NCBI GenBank assembly: GCA_027487575.1
Contig: JAIYDJ010000054.1
Span: 47,812 to 111,811 of the forward strand
Source: Rhodobacter sp.
Lineage (GTDB): Bacteria; Pseudomonadota; Alphaproteobacteria; Rhodobacterales; Rhodobacteraceae
Length of the DNA: 64,000 nt
Reading direction: 5' to 3'
Shown: one piece after another, positions 10,476 through 19,028 of the stretch
Position numbering within the stretch: position 1 is the stretch's first letter
Layout of the letters: each line of letters starts with the position of its first letter
The notes under the pieces: generated by a model
The model's input: only the letters and a program-made list of their open reading frames with translations
What the model was told of the DNA's origin: nothing
The model's database searches: none
Position numbers and translations under genes: made by a program

Positions 10476-11159
10476 CTAGTCTGCCGCATCTATCCTTGCT
10501 GCGACCAGCCGTTGCAGCGCCCACAACCCGCTGTCGTGGATGCCGCGCTGTTCCAGATGGGTGACGGTGTTCATCAGGTATTCCGCGCCGCTGCCCCAGT
10601 AGCCGCAGGCGCGCGACAGCATGTCGGCCTGATCGGCCAAGGGCAGGCGGCCCATATAGGCCGGGGAAGCGCGGTTCATCACGAAGGCCAGCGCGGTGGC
10701 CGGGCCCGCAGCGGTGTTGACGCTGATCCAGCGGGGCATCGAGTTGATCGGCTTGACGGTGAACTCGCGCCGGAACAGCCGGTCGAGCAGCGGGCCGGGG
10801 TCCACGGCGGGCAGGTCGTAAAGGATTCCCTTGCAGGAGCCGCCCCGGTCCAGCGCCATCATCAGGCCGGGGCAGTCGGGCGTTGCACGGAAGCGGATCA
10901 TCCGCAGGCAGAAGCTGCGGTGCCAGCCGTGCGCGGTGGCGGGGCATTCGGCGGTGTGGGCGATCTCGGGTTTCCAGATCAGCGAGCCGTAGGCGAACAG
11001 GCGCAGCGGGCCGGCGGGGGCTGTGGCCAGCATCCGGGCAACCCATTCGGCATAGTCGGCGTCGGTGTGAAGCACCATGCCGGGCGGCGGGCCGGTATCG
11101 GGCACGGCGCGGTGGACGCGGGCAATGTGGGCCGGGGTCAGGGACAGGGTGCGGGGCAT
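10476..11159 (-). CDS. gamma-glutamylcyclotransferase (ChaC-like)
   Basis: LRLFAYGSLIWKPEI; AYMGRLPLADQADMLSRACGYWGSGAEYLMNTV. Confidence 0.9.
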   Translation of the reverse strand: MPRTLSLTPAHIARVHRAVPDTGPPPGMVLHTDADYAEWVARMLATAPAGPLRLFAYGSLIWKPEIAHTAECPATAHGWHRSFCLRMIRFRATPDCPGLMMALDRGGSCKGILYDLPAVDPGPLLDRLFRREFTVKPINSMPRWISVNTAAGPATALAFVMNRASPAYMGRLPLADQADMLSRACGYWGSGAEYLMNTVTHLEQRGIHDSGLWALQRLVAARIDAAD

Positions 11160-11293
11160 GGCGCAGATGCTGTCAGACCGGGCGGGCGGGGTCAAAACCT
11201 TTGTGGGCGGCGGCGGGGTGAACCCCGCCCTACTTGCGCGCCCGTCGGCGGCGCGGCATGCTGTTGCGGATGTATGTGACAGGAGTGCACCCG

Positions 11294-12076
11294 ATGAAAC
11301 TGACCGCCGCCCTTGGCCTGATGGCCCTGACGCTTGCCGCCCCCGCTTTTGCCCAGGTGCCCGATCTGGCGGGCCGCGAGATTGTGGTGGTGACCGAGAA
11401 CGCCTATCCGCCGCTGCAGTTTCTGGACAGCTCCGGTGCGGCGGTCGGGTGGGAATACGATGCGATGGCCGAGATCGCCAAGCGGCTGAACGCGACCGTG
11501 ACCTATCAGAACATCAGCTGGGACGCGATGATTCCGGCGGTGTCGGAAGGCCAGTTCGATGTCGGCATGACCGGGATCACGATCCGCGACGACCGCAAGG
11601 ACAAGGTGGACTTTTCCGACAGCTACATGACCTCGGAAATGGTGATGATGGTGCGGGGAGACGAGGCGCGCTTTACCGATGCGGCATCCTTTGCGGCCAA
11701 TACCGAGCTGTTCATGGCCGCGCAGCCCGGCACCACGCCGTTCTACGTGGGGGTTTACAGCGTTCTGGACGGAGACGAGGCCAACCCGCGCATCAAGCTG
11801 TTCGAGACGTTCGGTGCGACGGTCGAGGCTTTGAAATCGGGCGATGTCGATCTGGTGCTGACCGATGGCACGGCGGGCGCGGGCTATGTCGAGGCCAGCG
11901 CGGGCGGGCTGAAGATCATCGGCGAAAAGCTGGGGACCGAGGATTTCGGATTCATCTTCCCCAAGGGGTCTGACCTGGTGGCTCCGATGAACGCGGCGAT
12001 TGCCGCCTTGCGGGCGGACGGCACGATCGACGCACTGAACAAGAAGTGGTTTCTTGACTACAAGATGGGCCAATAG
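11294..12076 (+). CDS. amino-acid-type ABC transporter substrate-binding protein
   Basis: Signal peptide; [56 protein letters not shown]. Confidence 0.9.
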   Translation: MKLTAALGLMALTLAAPAFAQVPDLAGREIVVVTENAYPPLQFLDSSGAAVGWEYDAMAEIAKRLNATVTYQNISWDAMIPAVSEGQFDVGMTGITIRDDRKDKVDFSDSYMTSEMVMMVRGDEARFTDAASFAANTELFMAAQPGTTPFYVGVYSVLDGDEANPRIKLFETFGATVEALKSGDVDLVLTDGTAGAGYVEASAGGLKIIGEKLGTEDFGFIFPKGSDLVAPMNAAIAALRADGTIDALNKKWFLDYKMGQ

Positions 12077-12082
12077 CGGTTC

Positions 12083-12874
12083 GTGAAGCAGGACCACGAG
12101 GCCGAGTTTCCCTGGTGGCTGGTCCTGCTGTGCGGGATCGGCCTGTGGCTGTTCTACGAGGTCTGGGCGAACGACATCTATGCGCAGGTGCTGCGGACCC
12201 TGCTGCGCGGCATCGGTGTGACCGTGATGGTGACGCTGATCGCCTATGCCGGGGCCTGCACCCTCGGGCTGGGGCTGGCGCTGGCCTGCCTGTCGCGGTG
12301 GATCGTGCTGCGGCAGGCGGCCCGGTTCTACATCGAGGTGGTTCGGGGTGTGCCGATCCTCGTGCTGCTGCTATATGTGGCCTTCGCGGCCGCACCCGCC
12401 CTGATCATCGCGGTCAACTGGGTGGTGACGCCGTTCGGGCTGGAGCCTTGGCGGACCCGGGACTTTCCGCTGATCGCGCGGGCGGTCATTGCCCTGACCA
12501 TCGCCTATTCGGCCTTTCTGGCCGAAGTGTTCCGCGCCGGGCTGATGTCGGTGGACAAGGGGCAGATCGAGGCGGCGCAGGCGTTGGGCCTGTCGGGGAT
12601 GCAGCGGTTCCGGCTGGTGGTGTTTCCGCAGGCGTTCCGGGTGATCCTGCCGCCGCTGGGCAATGATTTTGTGGCCATGGTCAAGGATTCGTCGCTGGTG
12701 TCGGTGCTGGGGGTGGCGGATGTCACGCAACTGGGCAAGGTACTGGCAGCGGGGAACTTCCGCTATTTCGAGACGTACAACGTGGTGGCACTGGTGTATC
12801 TGACGATGACGATCGGGCTGAGCCTCGTGTTGCGGCGGCTGGAAGCGCGTCTGCGCGGGCGGGACGGGCGGTAG
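12083..12874 (+). CDS. amino acid ABC transporter permease (GTG start)
   Basis: LRTLLRGIGVTVMVTLIAYAGACTLGLGLAL; QIEAAQALGLSGMQRFRLVVFPQAFRVILPPLGNDFVAMVKDSSLVS. Confidence 0.9.
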   Translation: MKQDHEAEFPWWLVLLCGIGLWLFYEVWANDIYAQVLRTLLRGIGVTVMVTLIAYAGACTLGLGLALACLSRWIVLRQAARFYIEVVRGVPILVLLLYVAFAAAPALIIAVNWVVTPFGLEPWRTRDFPLIARAVIALTIAYSAFLAEVFRAGLMSVDKGQIEAAQALGLSGMQRFRLVVFPQAFRVILPPLGNDFVAMVKDSSLVSVLGVADVTQLGKVLAAGNFRYFETYNVVALVYLTMTIGLSLVLRRLEARLRGRDGR

Positions 12875-12976
12875 CGGAGCGGAGCGCCTGCGGCGCAGGA
12901 GTTTGCCTCGCGTTTCGCCGTTGGCGAACCGCTCAGGTGCGCTCCGCGCGGGGAAATTTGGGCAGAGAAGAAGGGG

Positions 12977-14992
12977 ATGGCGATGGGCAATGTATTGATG
13001 GACGTCTGGGAGACGCCGTTCGGGCTGCCGCCGTTCGGGGCGATTTCGGATGCGGATTTCGCCCCGGCGTTCGAGGCGGCGCTGGCCGAGGCGCGGGCAA
13101 ATGTCGCGTCCATCGCGGCGGACCCGGAGCCTGCGACATTTGCCAACACCATCGCCGCGCTGGAACTGGCCGAAGGCGCGTTGGACCGGGTGTCGGGGGT
13201 GTTCTACAACCTTGCCGGGGCCGACAGCACCGACGCGCGCGAGGCGTTGCAGCGCGACCTTGCGCCGGTCATGAGCGCGTTCGCCTCCGAGGTCACCAAC
13301 AACAAGGCGCTGTTCGCGCGGGTGGAGGCGGTCTGGGCGGCGCGGGACGGCCTGGTGGGCGAAGAGTTGCGGGTGCTGACGCTGTACCGGCAGATGTTCG
13401 TTCGGGCCGGGGCGCTGCTGGAAGGGGCAGAGGCGGAGCGGCTGACGGCGGTCAAGGCGCGGCTGGCGGTGCTGGGCACGGCGTTCAGCCAGAATCTGCT
13501 GGCCGAGGAGCGGGGCTGGTTCATGGAACTGTCCGAGGATGATCTGGACGGGTTGCCCGACTTTGTGGTGGCCAGCGCCCGGGCGGCGGGTGCCGAAAAG
13601 GGGCTGGGGCCGGTGGTCACGCTGAACCGGTCGCTGATCGTGCCCTTCCTGCAGTTTTCGCCGCGCCGCGAATTGCGGCGGAAAGCCTATGAGGCCTGGG
13701 GACTGCGCGGGGCGAACGGCAATGCCAGTGACAACCGGGGGGTGGCGGCCGAAATCCTTGATCTGCGGGCGGAACGGGCGGCGCTGCTGGGCTATGACAG
13801 TTTTGCCGACTACAAGCTGGAACCCGAGATGGCCAAGACTCCCGACGCGGTGCGGGGACTTCTGGTGCGGGTGTGGGAGCCCGCAAAGGCCAAGGCGATG
13901 TCGGATGCCGCGGTGCTGGAAGCGATGCTGCGGGCCGATGGACTGGCGGGGCCGCTGGAGCCGTGGGACTGGCGCTACTACTCCGAAAAGCGGCGCCGGG
14001 CCGAGCATGATCTGGATGAAGCGGTGCTGAAGCCGTACCTGAGCCTTGATGCGATGCTGGGCGCGCAGTTCGACTGCGCCAACCGGCTGTTCGGGCTGGA
14101 GTTCCGGGCACTGGATGTGCCGCTGTACCATCCGGACGCGCGGGCGTGGGAGGTGACGCGCCGGGGCGAACACGTGGCGGTGTTCATCGGCGACTATTTC
14201 GCGCGGGCCTCGAAACGGTCGGGGGCCTGGTGTTCGGCGATGCGCAGCCAGCGCAAGCTGGGGGGCGATCAGCGGCCGATCGTGGTGAACGTGTGCAACT
14301 TTGCCAAGGGCGACCCGGCGCTGCTGTCTTATGACGACGCGCGCACGCTGTTCCATGAATTCGGCCATGCGCTGCATCAGATGCTGTCGGATGTGACCTA
14401 CGGATTCATTTCGGGCACGTCGGTGGCGCGGGATTTCGTCGAACTGCCGAGCCAGCTTTACGAACACTGGCTGGAGGTGCCCGATGTGCTGTCGCGGCAT
14501 GCGCGCCACCATGCGACCGGCGCGCCGATGCCCGCCGACATGCTGCAGCGGCTTCTGGACGCCGGGACCTATGACCAGGGCTTTGCCACGGTCGAATTTC
14601 TGTCCTCGGCGCTGGTGGACCTCGCGTTCCACGAAGGCCCGCCCCCGGCCGATCCGATGCAGAAACAGGCCGAAGTGCTGGAGGCGCTGGGGATGCCGCG
14701 CGCGATCCGGATGCGGCATGCCACCCCGCATTTCGCGCATATCTTTTCGGGCGACGGCTATTCCTCGGGGTACTACAGCTACATGTGGTCGGAGGTGATG
14801 GATGCCGATGCCTTTGCCGCCTTCGAGGAAGCGGGCGATCCGTTTGATCCGGTGACGGCGGCGGCACTGGAAAAGCACATCCTGTCGGCGGGCGGATCGG
14901 AACCGGCGGAGGTGCTTTACACGAGGTTCCGGGGGCGGATGCCGGGGGTGGAGCCTTTGCTGAAGGGGCGCGGATTGCTGGAGCCTGCGTAG
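12977..14992 (+). CDS. M3 family metallopeptidase (oligopeptidase A/dipeptidyl carboxypeptidase-like)
   Basis: HEFGHALHQML zinc motif; VNVCNFAKGDPALLSYDDARTLFHEFGH. Confidence 0.94.
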   Translation: MAMGNVLMDVWETPFGLPPFGAISDADFAPAFEAALAEARANVASIAADPEPATFANTIAALELAEGALDRVSGVFYNLAGADSTDAREALQRDLAPVMSAFASEVTNNKALFARVEAVWAARDGLVGEELRVLTLYRQMFVRAGALLEGAEAERLTAVKARLAVLGTAFSQNLLAEERGWFMELSEDDLDGLPDFVVASARAAGAEKGLGPVVTLNRSLIVPFLQFSPRRELRRKAYEAWGLRGANGNASDNRGVAAEILDLRAERAALLGYDSFADYKLEPEMAKTPDAVRGLLVRVWEPAKAKAMSDAAVLEAMLRADGLAGPLEPWDWRYYSEKRRRAEHDLDEAVLKPYLSLDAMLGAQFDCANRLFGLEFRALDVPLYHPDARAWEVTRRGEHVAVFIGDYFARASKRSGAWCSAMRSQRKLGGDQRPIVVNVCNFAKGDPALLSYDDARTLFHEFGHALHQMLSDVTYGFISGTSVARDFVELPSQLYEHWLEVPDVLSRHARHHATGAPMPADMLQRLLDAGTYDQGFATVEFLSSALVDLAFHEGPPPADPMQKQAEVLEALGMPRAIRMRHATPHFAHIFSGDGYSSGYYSYMWSEVMDADAFAAFEEAGDPFDPVTAAALEKHILSAGGSEPAEVLYTRFRGRMPGVEPLLKGRGLLEPA

Positions 14993-15103
14993 GGGGGGCC
15001 AGCCCCCCGTCGCGCAGGCGCGACTCCCCCCGGGATATTTGGAAGCAGAAAATGAGAGCACGTCGGTTCACCATTCGTTAATCGGGTTGTCCCATTGTGA
15101 ACG

Positions 15104-15185
15104 GGCCGAACAGGGAGGGATCCCGATGACGGTAGCGGGAAATGGCACCTTGCCCCGGCACGCGGGGCAAGGTGTTTTCATTTTC
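15104..15185 (+). ncRNA. candidate small RNA, copy 1 (conserved core plus terminator)
   Basis: GGCCGAACAGGGAGGGATCCCGATGACGGTAGCGGGAAATGGCACC core followed by intrinsic terminator. Confidence 0.5.
15146..15185 (+). terminator. intrinsic terminator, 12-bp stem, 5-nt loop
   Basis: CACCTTGCCCCG-gcacg-CGGGGCAAGGTG followed by TTTTCATTTTC. Confidence 0.85.
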
Positions 15186-15290
15186 TGCTTCCAAATATCC
15201 CCGCCGGAGGCTTCTGGAGCCAAGCGGCTTGTCCGCGCTGGCGACCTGAAAGTCTTGCGGCGCCAGCCGCTCAATTCGACAGACGCGGGA

Positions 15291-16253
15291 TCAGCGCAAG
15301 TGGCTGGGCGGGTGGCCGAAACGGTTACGAAAGGCGCGGGACAGGGTGCCGGGGGACGAGAACCCGGTGCGCAGGGCCACCTCTGCCAGCGGGTGCCGGG
15401 TGTCGGTGATCATCCGTCTGGCCGCGGCGAGGCGCAGCGACAAGGCATAGGCGGCAGGGGTGAGGCCCAGGTTCGCGCAGAAGATCTGTTCCAGCCTTCG
15501 CGGGGACAGGCCGAGCGCCGCGGCGGTTTGCGGTGTGGTTTCCGGGGTGTCGAGGCGGGCTTCCATCCGGGCGATGGCGGCGGCAACGCGGGGATCAAGG
15601 TGGGGGTCGGGTTTCGCCGGGCTGATCTGCGGTTCGGCCCCGTCCCGCGCGGTGGTCAGGAAACTGGCGGCGGTCTGCAGGGCCAGTGCAGCCCCGTGCC
15701 GCGCGCGGATCAGATGCAGCATCAGGTCGGTGGCGGGGGCGGCCCCTGCGGCGGTGAACCGGTTGCGGTCGATGACGAAACGGTCTGGCACCACATCGAC
15801 GGCGGGATGGGTGGCCGTGAAATCCTCGAGGTCCTCCCAGTGCACGGTGGCGCGGTGGCCGTTCAGCAGCCCGGCGCGGGCCAGGACCCAGGACCCGGCG
15901 TCGATCCCGCCGATGGCCGCAAAGCGCGGGGCCATGCGGGACAGGTCGCGGATCAGCGGCGTGGTGGCGACTTCCGATTGCCGGAACCCCGCGATGACGA
16001 TCAGCGCGTCAGCCTCCTCTGCCGCGGCAAGCGGGCCGGACGAGGGCAGCTCGATCCCGCAGGTCAGGGGCACCGGGCCTCCATCTGGGGACACAACGCG
16101 CCAGCGGTAGCTTTCGGTGCCGAGATGCCGGTTTGCGGCGCGCAGCGGGTCGAGCGTGCTGGCCACCTCAAGGATCGACGACTGCGGCAGCACCAGCAGG
16201 GCCAGTGTCAGAGGGCCGGTTGCGGTTGCGAAGAATCCTGCGGGATTTGCCAT
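15291..16253 (-). CDS. GlxA family transcriptional regulator (DJ-1/PfpI plus AraC HTH), CdhR-like by context
   Basis: LALLVLPQSSILEVASTLDPLRAANR; C-terminal ARRMITDTRHPLAEVALRTGFSSPGTLSRAFRNRFGHPPSHLR; divergent from BKACE/carnitine genes. Confidence 0.9.
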   Translation of the reverse strand: MANPAGFFATATGPLTLALLVLPQSSILEVASTLDPLRAANRHLGTESYRWRVVSPDGGPVPLTCGIELPSSGPLAAAEEADALIVIAGFRQSEVATTPLIRDLSRMAPRFAAIGGIDAGSWVLARAGLLNGHRATVHWEDLEDFTATHPAVDVVPDRFVIDRNRFTAAGAAPATDLMLHLIRARHGAALALQTAASFLTTARDGAEPQISPAKPDPHLDPRVAAAIARMEARLDTPETTPQTAAALGLSPRRLEQIFCANLGLTPAAYALSLRLAAARRMITDTRHPLAEVALRTGFSSPGTLSRAFRNRFGHPPSHLR

Positions 16254-16325
16254 GAAACCTGCGTAAAACGTCAAGCGCATCGGTGCAAGCCGTGTAAGGT
16301 GGGCGGTGCAACAAGGAGGACGCCG

Positions 16326-17234
16326 ATGCCGCTGGCCATGAACCGCGAGGTTTTCATCACCTGTGCCGTGACCGGATCGGGGGGCACGCAGGATCGCAGT
16401 CCGCATGTGCCGCGCAGCCCGGCGCAGATCGCCGAGTCGGCGATTGCGGCGGCCAAGGCCGGGGCGGCGGTGGTGCATTGCCATGTGCGCGACCCGGAGA
16501 CGGGCAAACCTTCGCGCGACCTCGCGCTGTACCGCGAGGTGACGGACCGGGTTCGGGACAGCGCCACCGATGTGGTGTTGAACCTGACGGCCGGGATGGG
16601 CGGCGATCTGCTGTTCGACGGGACCGAGGCGATGGGCCGGATGTCGGCGCGGTCCGACATGGCGGGGGCGGCGGAACGGGTGGCGCATGTCGTGGCCTGC
16701 CGGCCCGAAATCTGCACGCTGGATTGCGGCACGATGAATTTCAACGAGGCCGACTATGTGATGGTCAACACGCCCGGCCTGCTGCGCGACATGGGCAGCC
16801 GGATGCGCGATGCCGGCGTGCGGATCGAGATCGAAGCCTTCGACACCGGCCATCTGTGGTTCGCCAAGGAGTTGGTGAAAGAGGGGGTGATCCCCGCGCC
16901 GACCCTGGTGCAACTGTGCATGGGGGTGCCGTGGGGCGCGCCGGACGATCTGAACACCTTCATGGCACTGGTCAACAACGTGCCTGCCGACTGGCACTGG
17001 TCCGCCTTTTCCATCGGGCGCAACCAGATGCCCTATGTCGCGGCGGCGGTTCTGGCCGGGGGCAACGTGCGGGTCGGGCTGGAGGACAATCTTTGGCTCG
17101 ACAAGGGTGTGCTGGCCACCAACGCGCAACTCGTCGAACGCGCGGTCAGCATCATCAGCAATCTGGGCGCGCGGGTGATCACCCCTGCGGAAGTGCGCGC
17201 CAAGCTGAAGCTTGAAAAGCGCAGCCCGCTTTGA
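16326..17234 (+). CDS. BKACE (beta-keto acid cleavage enzyme, DUF849) family, probably dehydrocarnitine cleavage
   Basis: NREVFITCAVTGSGGTQDRSPHVPRSPAQIAESAIAAAKAGAAVVHCHVRDPETGKPSRD; adjacent carnitine dehydrogenase. Confidence 0.92.
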   Translation: MPLAMNREVFITCAVTGSGGTQDRSPHVPRSPAQIAESAIAAAKAGAAVVHCHVRDPETGKPSRDLALYREVTDRVRDSATDVVLNLTAGMGGDLLFDGTEAMGRMSARSDMAGAAERVAHVVACRPEICTLDCGTMNFNEADYVMVNTPGLLRDMGSRMRDAGVRIEIEAFDTGHLWFAKELVKEGVIPAPTLVQLCMGVPWGAPDDLNTFMALVNNVPADWHWSAFSIGRNQMPYVAAAVLAGGNVRVGLEDNLWLDKGVLATNAQLVERAVSIISNLGARVITPAEVRAKLKLEKRSPL

Positions 17235-17563
17235 TCCACCTTGTCGCGATGGCTGGGCTGATCTGCGTGATGATGGTGCCGCGCGTCCTGCCCGACTGGC
17301 GCGGGGTGGTGGTGCTGGCGGTTCTGGCGGCCGTTGTGGCGGCTGCGGGGTGGTTTGGCTGGGCGGCGGGCCTGTCCACGGCGACCGACCGGGCGCTGGT
17401 CTTGCTGGTGGCACTGCCGGTGCTGGCTGCGCTGGCCATGGGGCTGGTGGTGCGCGGTGTCGTGGTGGCGCGCGGCTGGCCCCGCGGACCCGATGCGTTG
17501 TTGACGGCGGGCGGGGCGGCCATTCTGGTTGTCAGCTATCTGCGGTTGTTTGATCTGATCTGA
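17231..17563 (+). CDS. small hydrophobic membrane protein of unknown function (TTG start overlapping BKACE stop)
   Basis: 110-aa hydrophobic ORF tightly nested in the carnitine operon. Confidence 0.6.
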   Translation: MIHLVAMAGLICVMMVPRVLPDWRGVVVLAVLAAVVAAAGWFGWAAGLSTATDRALVLLVALPVLAALAMGLVVRGVVVARGWPRGPDALLTAGGAAILVVSYLRLFDLI

Positions 17564-17573
17564 GGGGACGGGA

Positions 17574-19025
17574 ATGGCACGGAAAGCGGCAATCATAGGC
17601 GGCGGGGTGATCGGTGGTGGTTGGGCCGCGCGGTTCCTGCTGAACGGCTGGAACGTGTCGGTGTTCGATCCGGACCCCGAGGCGGAAAGGAAGATCGGCG
17701 AGGTGATGCGCAATGCGCGGGCCGCACTGCCCGCGCTGTCGGATGTGCCGATGCCTGCCGAAGGCGCGCTGTCCTTTGCCGGGTCGATCACCGAATGCGT
17801 CGAGGGGGCGGATTACATTCAGGAGTCGGTGTCCGAGCGGCTGGACCTGAAACACCGGGTGTTCGCACAGATCCAGCAATCCAGCCACGGCGTGCCGATC
17901 GGGTCGTCCACCAGCGGTTTCAAGCCCAGCGAGTTGCAGGAGGGGGCGGCGGACCCGTCGGTGATTTTCGTCGCGCATCCGTTCAACCCGGTCTACCTCT
18001 TGCCGCTGGCCGAGATCGTGCCCTCGGTCAAGACCGACCCGGCGCTGGTGGAACGGGCGAAGGAAACGTTGCGCGAGTTGGGCATGTTCCCGCTGCACAT
18101 CCGCAAGGAGATCGACGCGCATATCGCCGACCGGTTCCTTGAGGCGGTCTGGCGCGAGGCGCTGTGGCTGGTGAAGGACGGCATCGCCACCACCGAGGAG
18201 ATCGACGAGGCGATCCGCATGGGGTTCGGGCTGCGCTGGGGCCAGATGGGGCTGTTCGAGACCTATCGCGTGGCGGGCGGCGAGGCGGGGATGAAGCACT
18301 TCATGGCGCAGTTCGGGCCCTGCCTGACCTGGCCCTGGACCAAGCTGATGGATGTGCCCGAGTTCAACGATGAACTGGTCGACCTGATCGCGGGGCAGTC
18401 CGACGCGCAGTCCGGCCACCACACGATCCGCGAGTTGGAGCGGATCCGCGACAGCAACCTGATCGGCTTCCTGCGCGCGCTGAAGGACCGCAACTGGGGC
18501 GCGGGCAAGGTTCTGCTGGAGCATGACGTGCGGCGCCGCACCGAGATTCACGCCACACCGCAGGGTGCGCCGATGATCATGGCGCGGATGCAGGTTCTGC
18601 CGGGGTGGATCGACTACAACGGGCACATGACCGAAAGCCGCTATCTGTTTGCCGGATCGGAAACCTGCGACGCATTCCTGCGGCTGATCGGGGCGGACAT
18701 GGACTATGTCCGGGGCGGGCATTCCTATTACACCGCCGAAAGCCATGTGATGCACAGGGGCGAGGCGAAACTGGGCGATGCGCTGACGGGGACGCTGCAG
18801 GTGCTGCATGCGGATGAAAAGCGGCTGCATCTGTGGATGTCGATCGAACGGGAGGGCGTGGCCGTGGCAACGGTGGAACAGATGCTGCTGCATGTCGACA
18901 TGGGGCTGGGCAAGGCGGTGCCTGCCCCGGCCAGCATTCTTGACAAGCTGATGCCGATTGCCGCGGCGCATGCGGCGCTGCCGCGTCCGGCGGCGGCGGG
19001 CCGTTACGTCGGACAGCGGGGGTAG
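17574..19025 (+). CDS. lcdH: L-carnitine dehydrogenase fused to thioesterase domain
   Basis: ARKAAIIGGGVIGGGWAARFLLNGWNVSVFDPDPEAERKI N-terminus; C-terminal hot-dog-like region MQVLPGWIDYNGHMTESRYLFAGSETCDAFLRLIG. Confidence 0.9.
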   Translation: MARKAAIIGGGVIGGGWAARFLLNGWNVSVFDPDPEAERKIGEVMRNARAALPALSDVPMPAEGALSFAGSITECVEGADYIQESVSERLDLKHRVFAQIQQSSHGVPIGSSTSGFKPSELQEGAADPSVIFVAHPFNPVYLLPLAEIVPSVKTDPALVERAKETLRELGMFPLHIRKEIDAHIADRFLEAVWREALWLVKDGIATTEEIDEAIRMGFGLRWGQMGLFETYRVAGGEAGMKHFMAQFGPCLTWPWTKLMDVPEFNDELVDLIAGQSDAQSGHHTIRELERIRDSNLIGFLRALKDRNWGAGKVLLEHDVRRRTEIHATPQGAPMIMARMQVLPGWIDYNGHMTESRYLFAGSETCDAFLRLIGADMDYVRGGHSYYTAESHVMHRGEAKLGDALTGTLQVLHADEKRLHLWMSIEREGVAVATVEQMLLHVDMGLGKAVPAPASILDKLMPIAAAHAALPRPAAAGRYVGQRG

Positions 19026-19028
19026 GCG

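Larger units (their letters stand above)
15032..15201. mobile_element. TIR-bounded ~170-bp element, copy 1 (candidate sRNA inside)
   Basis: Perfect 24-bp inverted repeat GGGATATTTGGAAGCAGAAAATGA (15032-15055) / complement (15178-15201); core shared with copy 2. Confidence 0.6.

Noticed and set aside
12371-15061. 896-aa minus-strand ORF
   Set aside because: Antisense to the M3 peptidase and permease; His/Arg/Pro-rich shadow-frame composition.
15126-15200. Conserved small ORF MTV(A/T)GNGTL in the two elements
   Set aside because: Similarity stops after about 9 codons exactly where the terminator stem starts; the stem varies in a structure-preserving, not peptide-preserving, way. RNA is the better explanation, though a leader peptide cannot be fully excluded.
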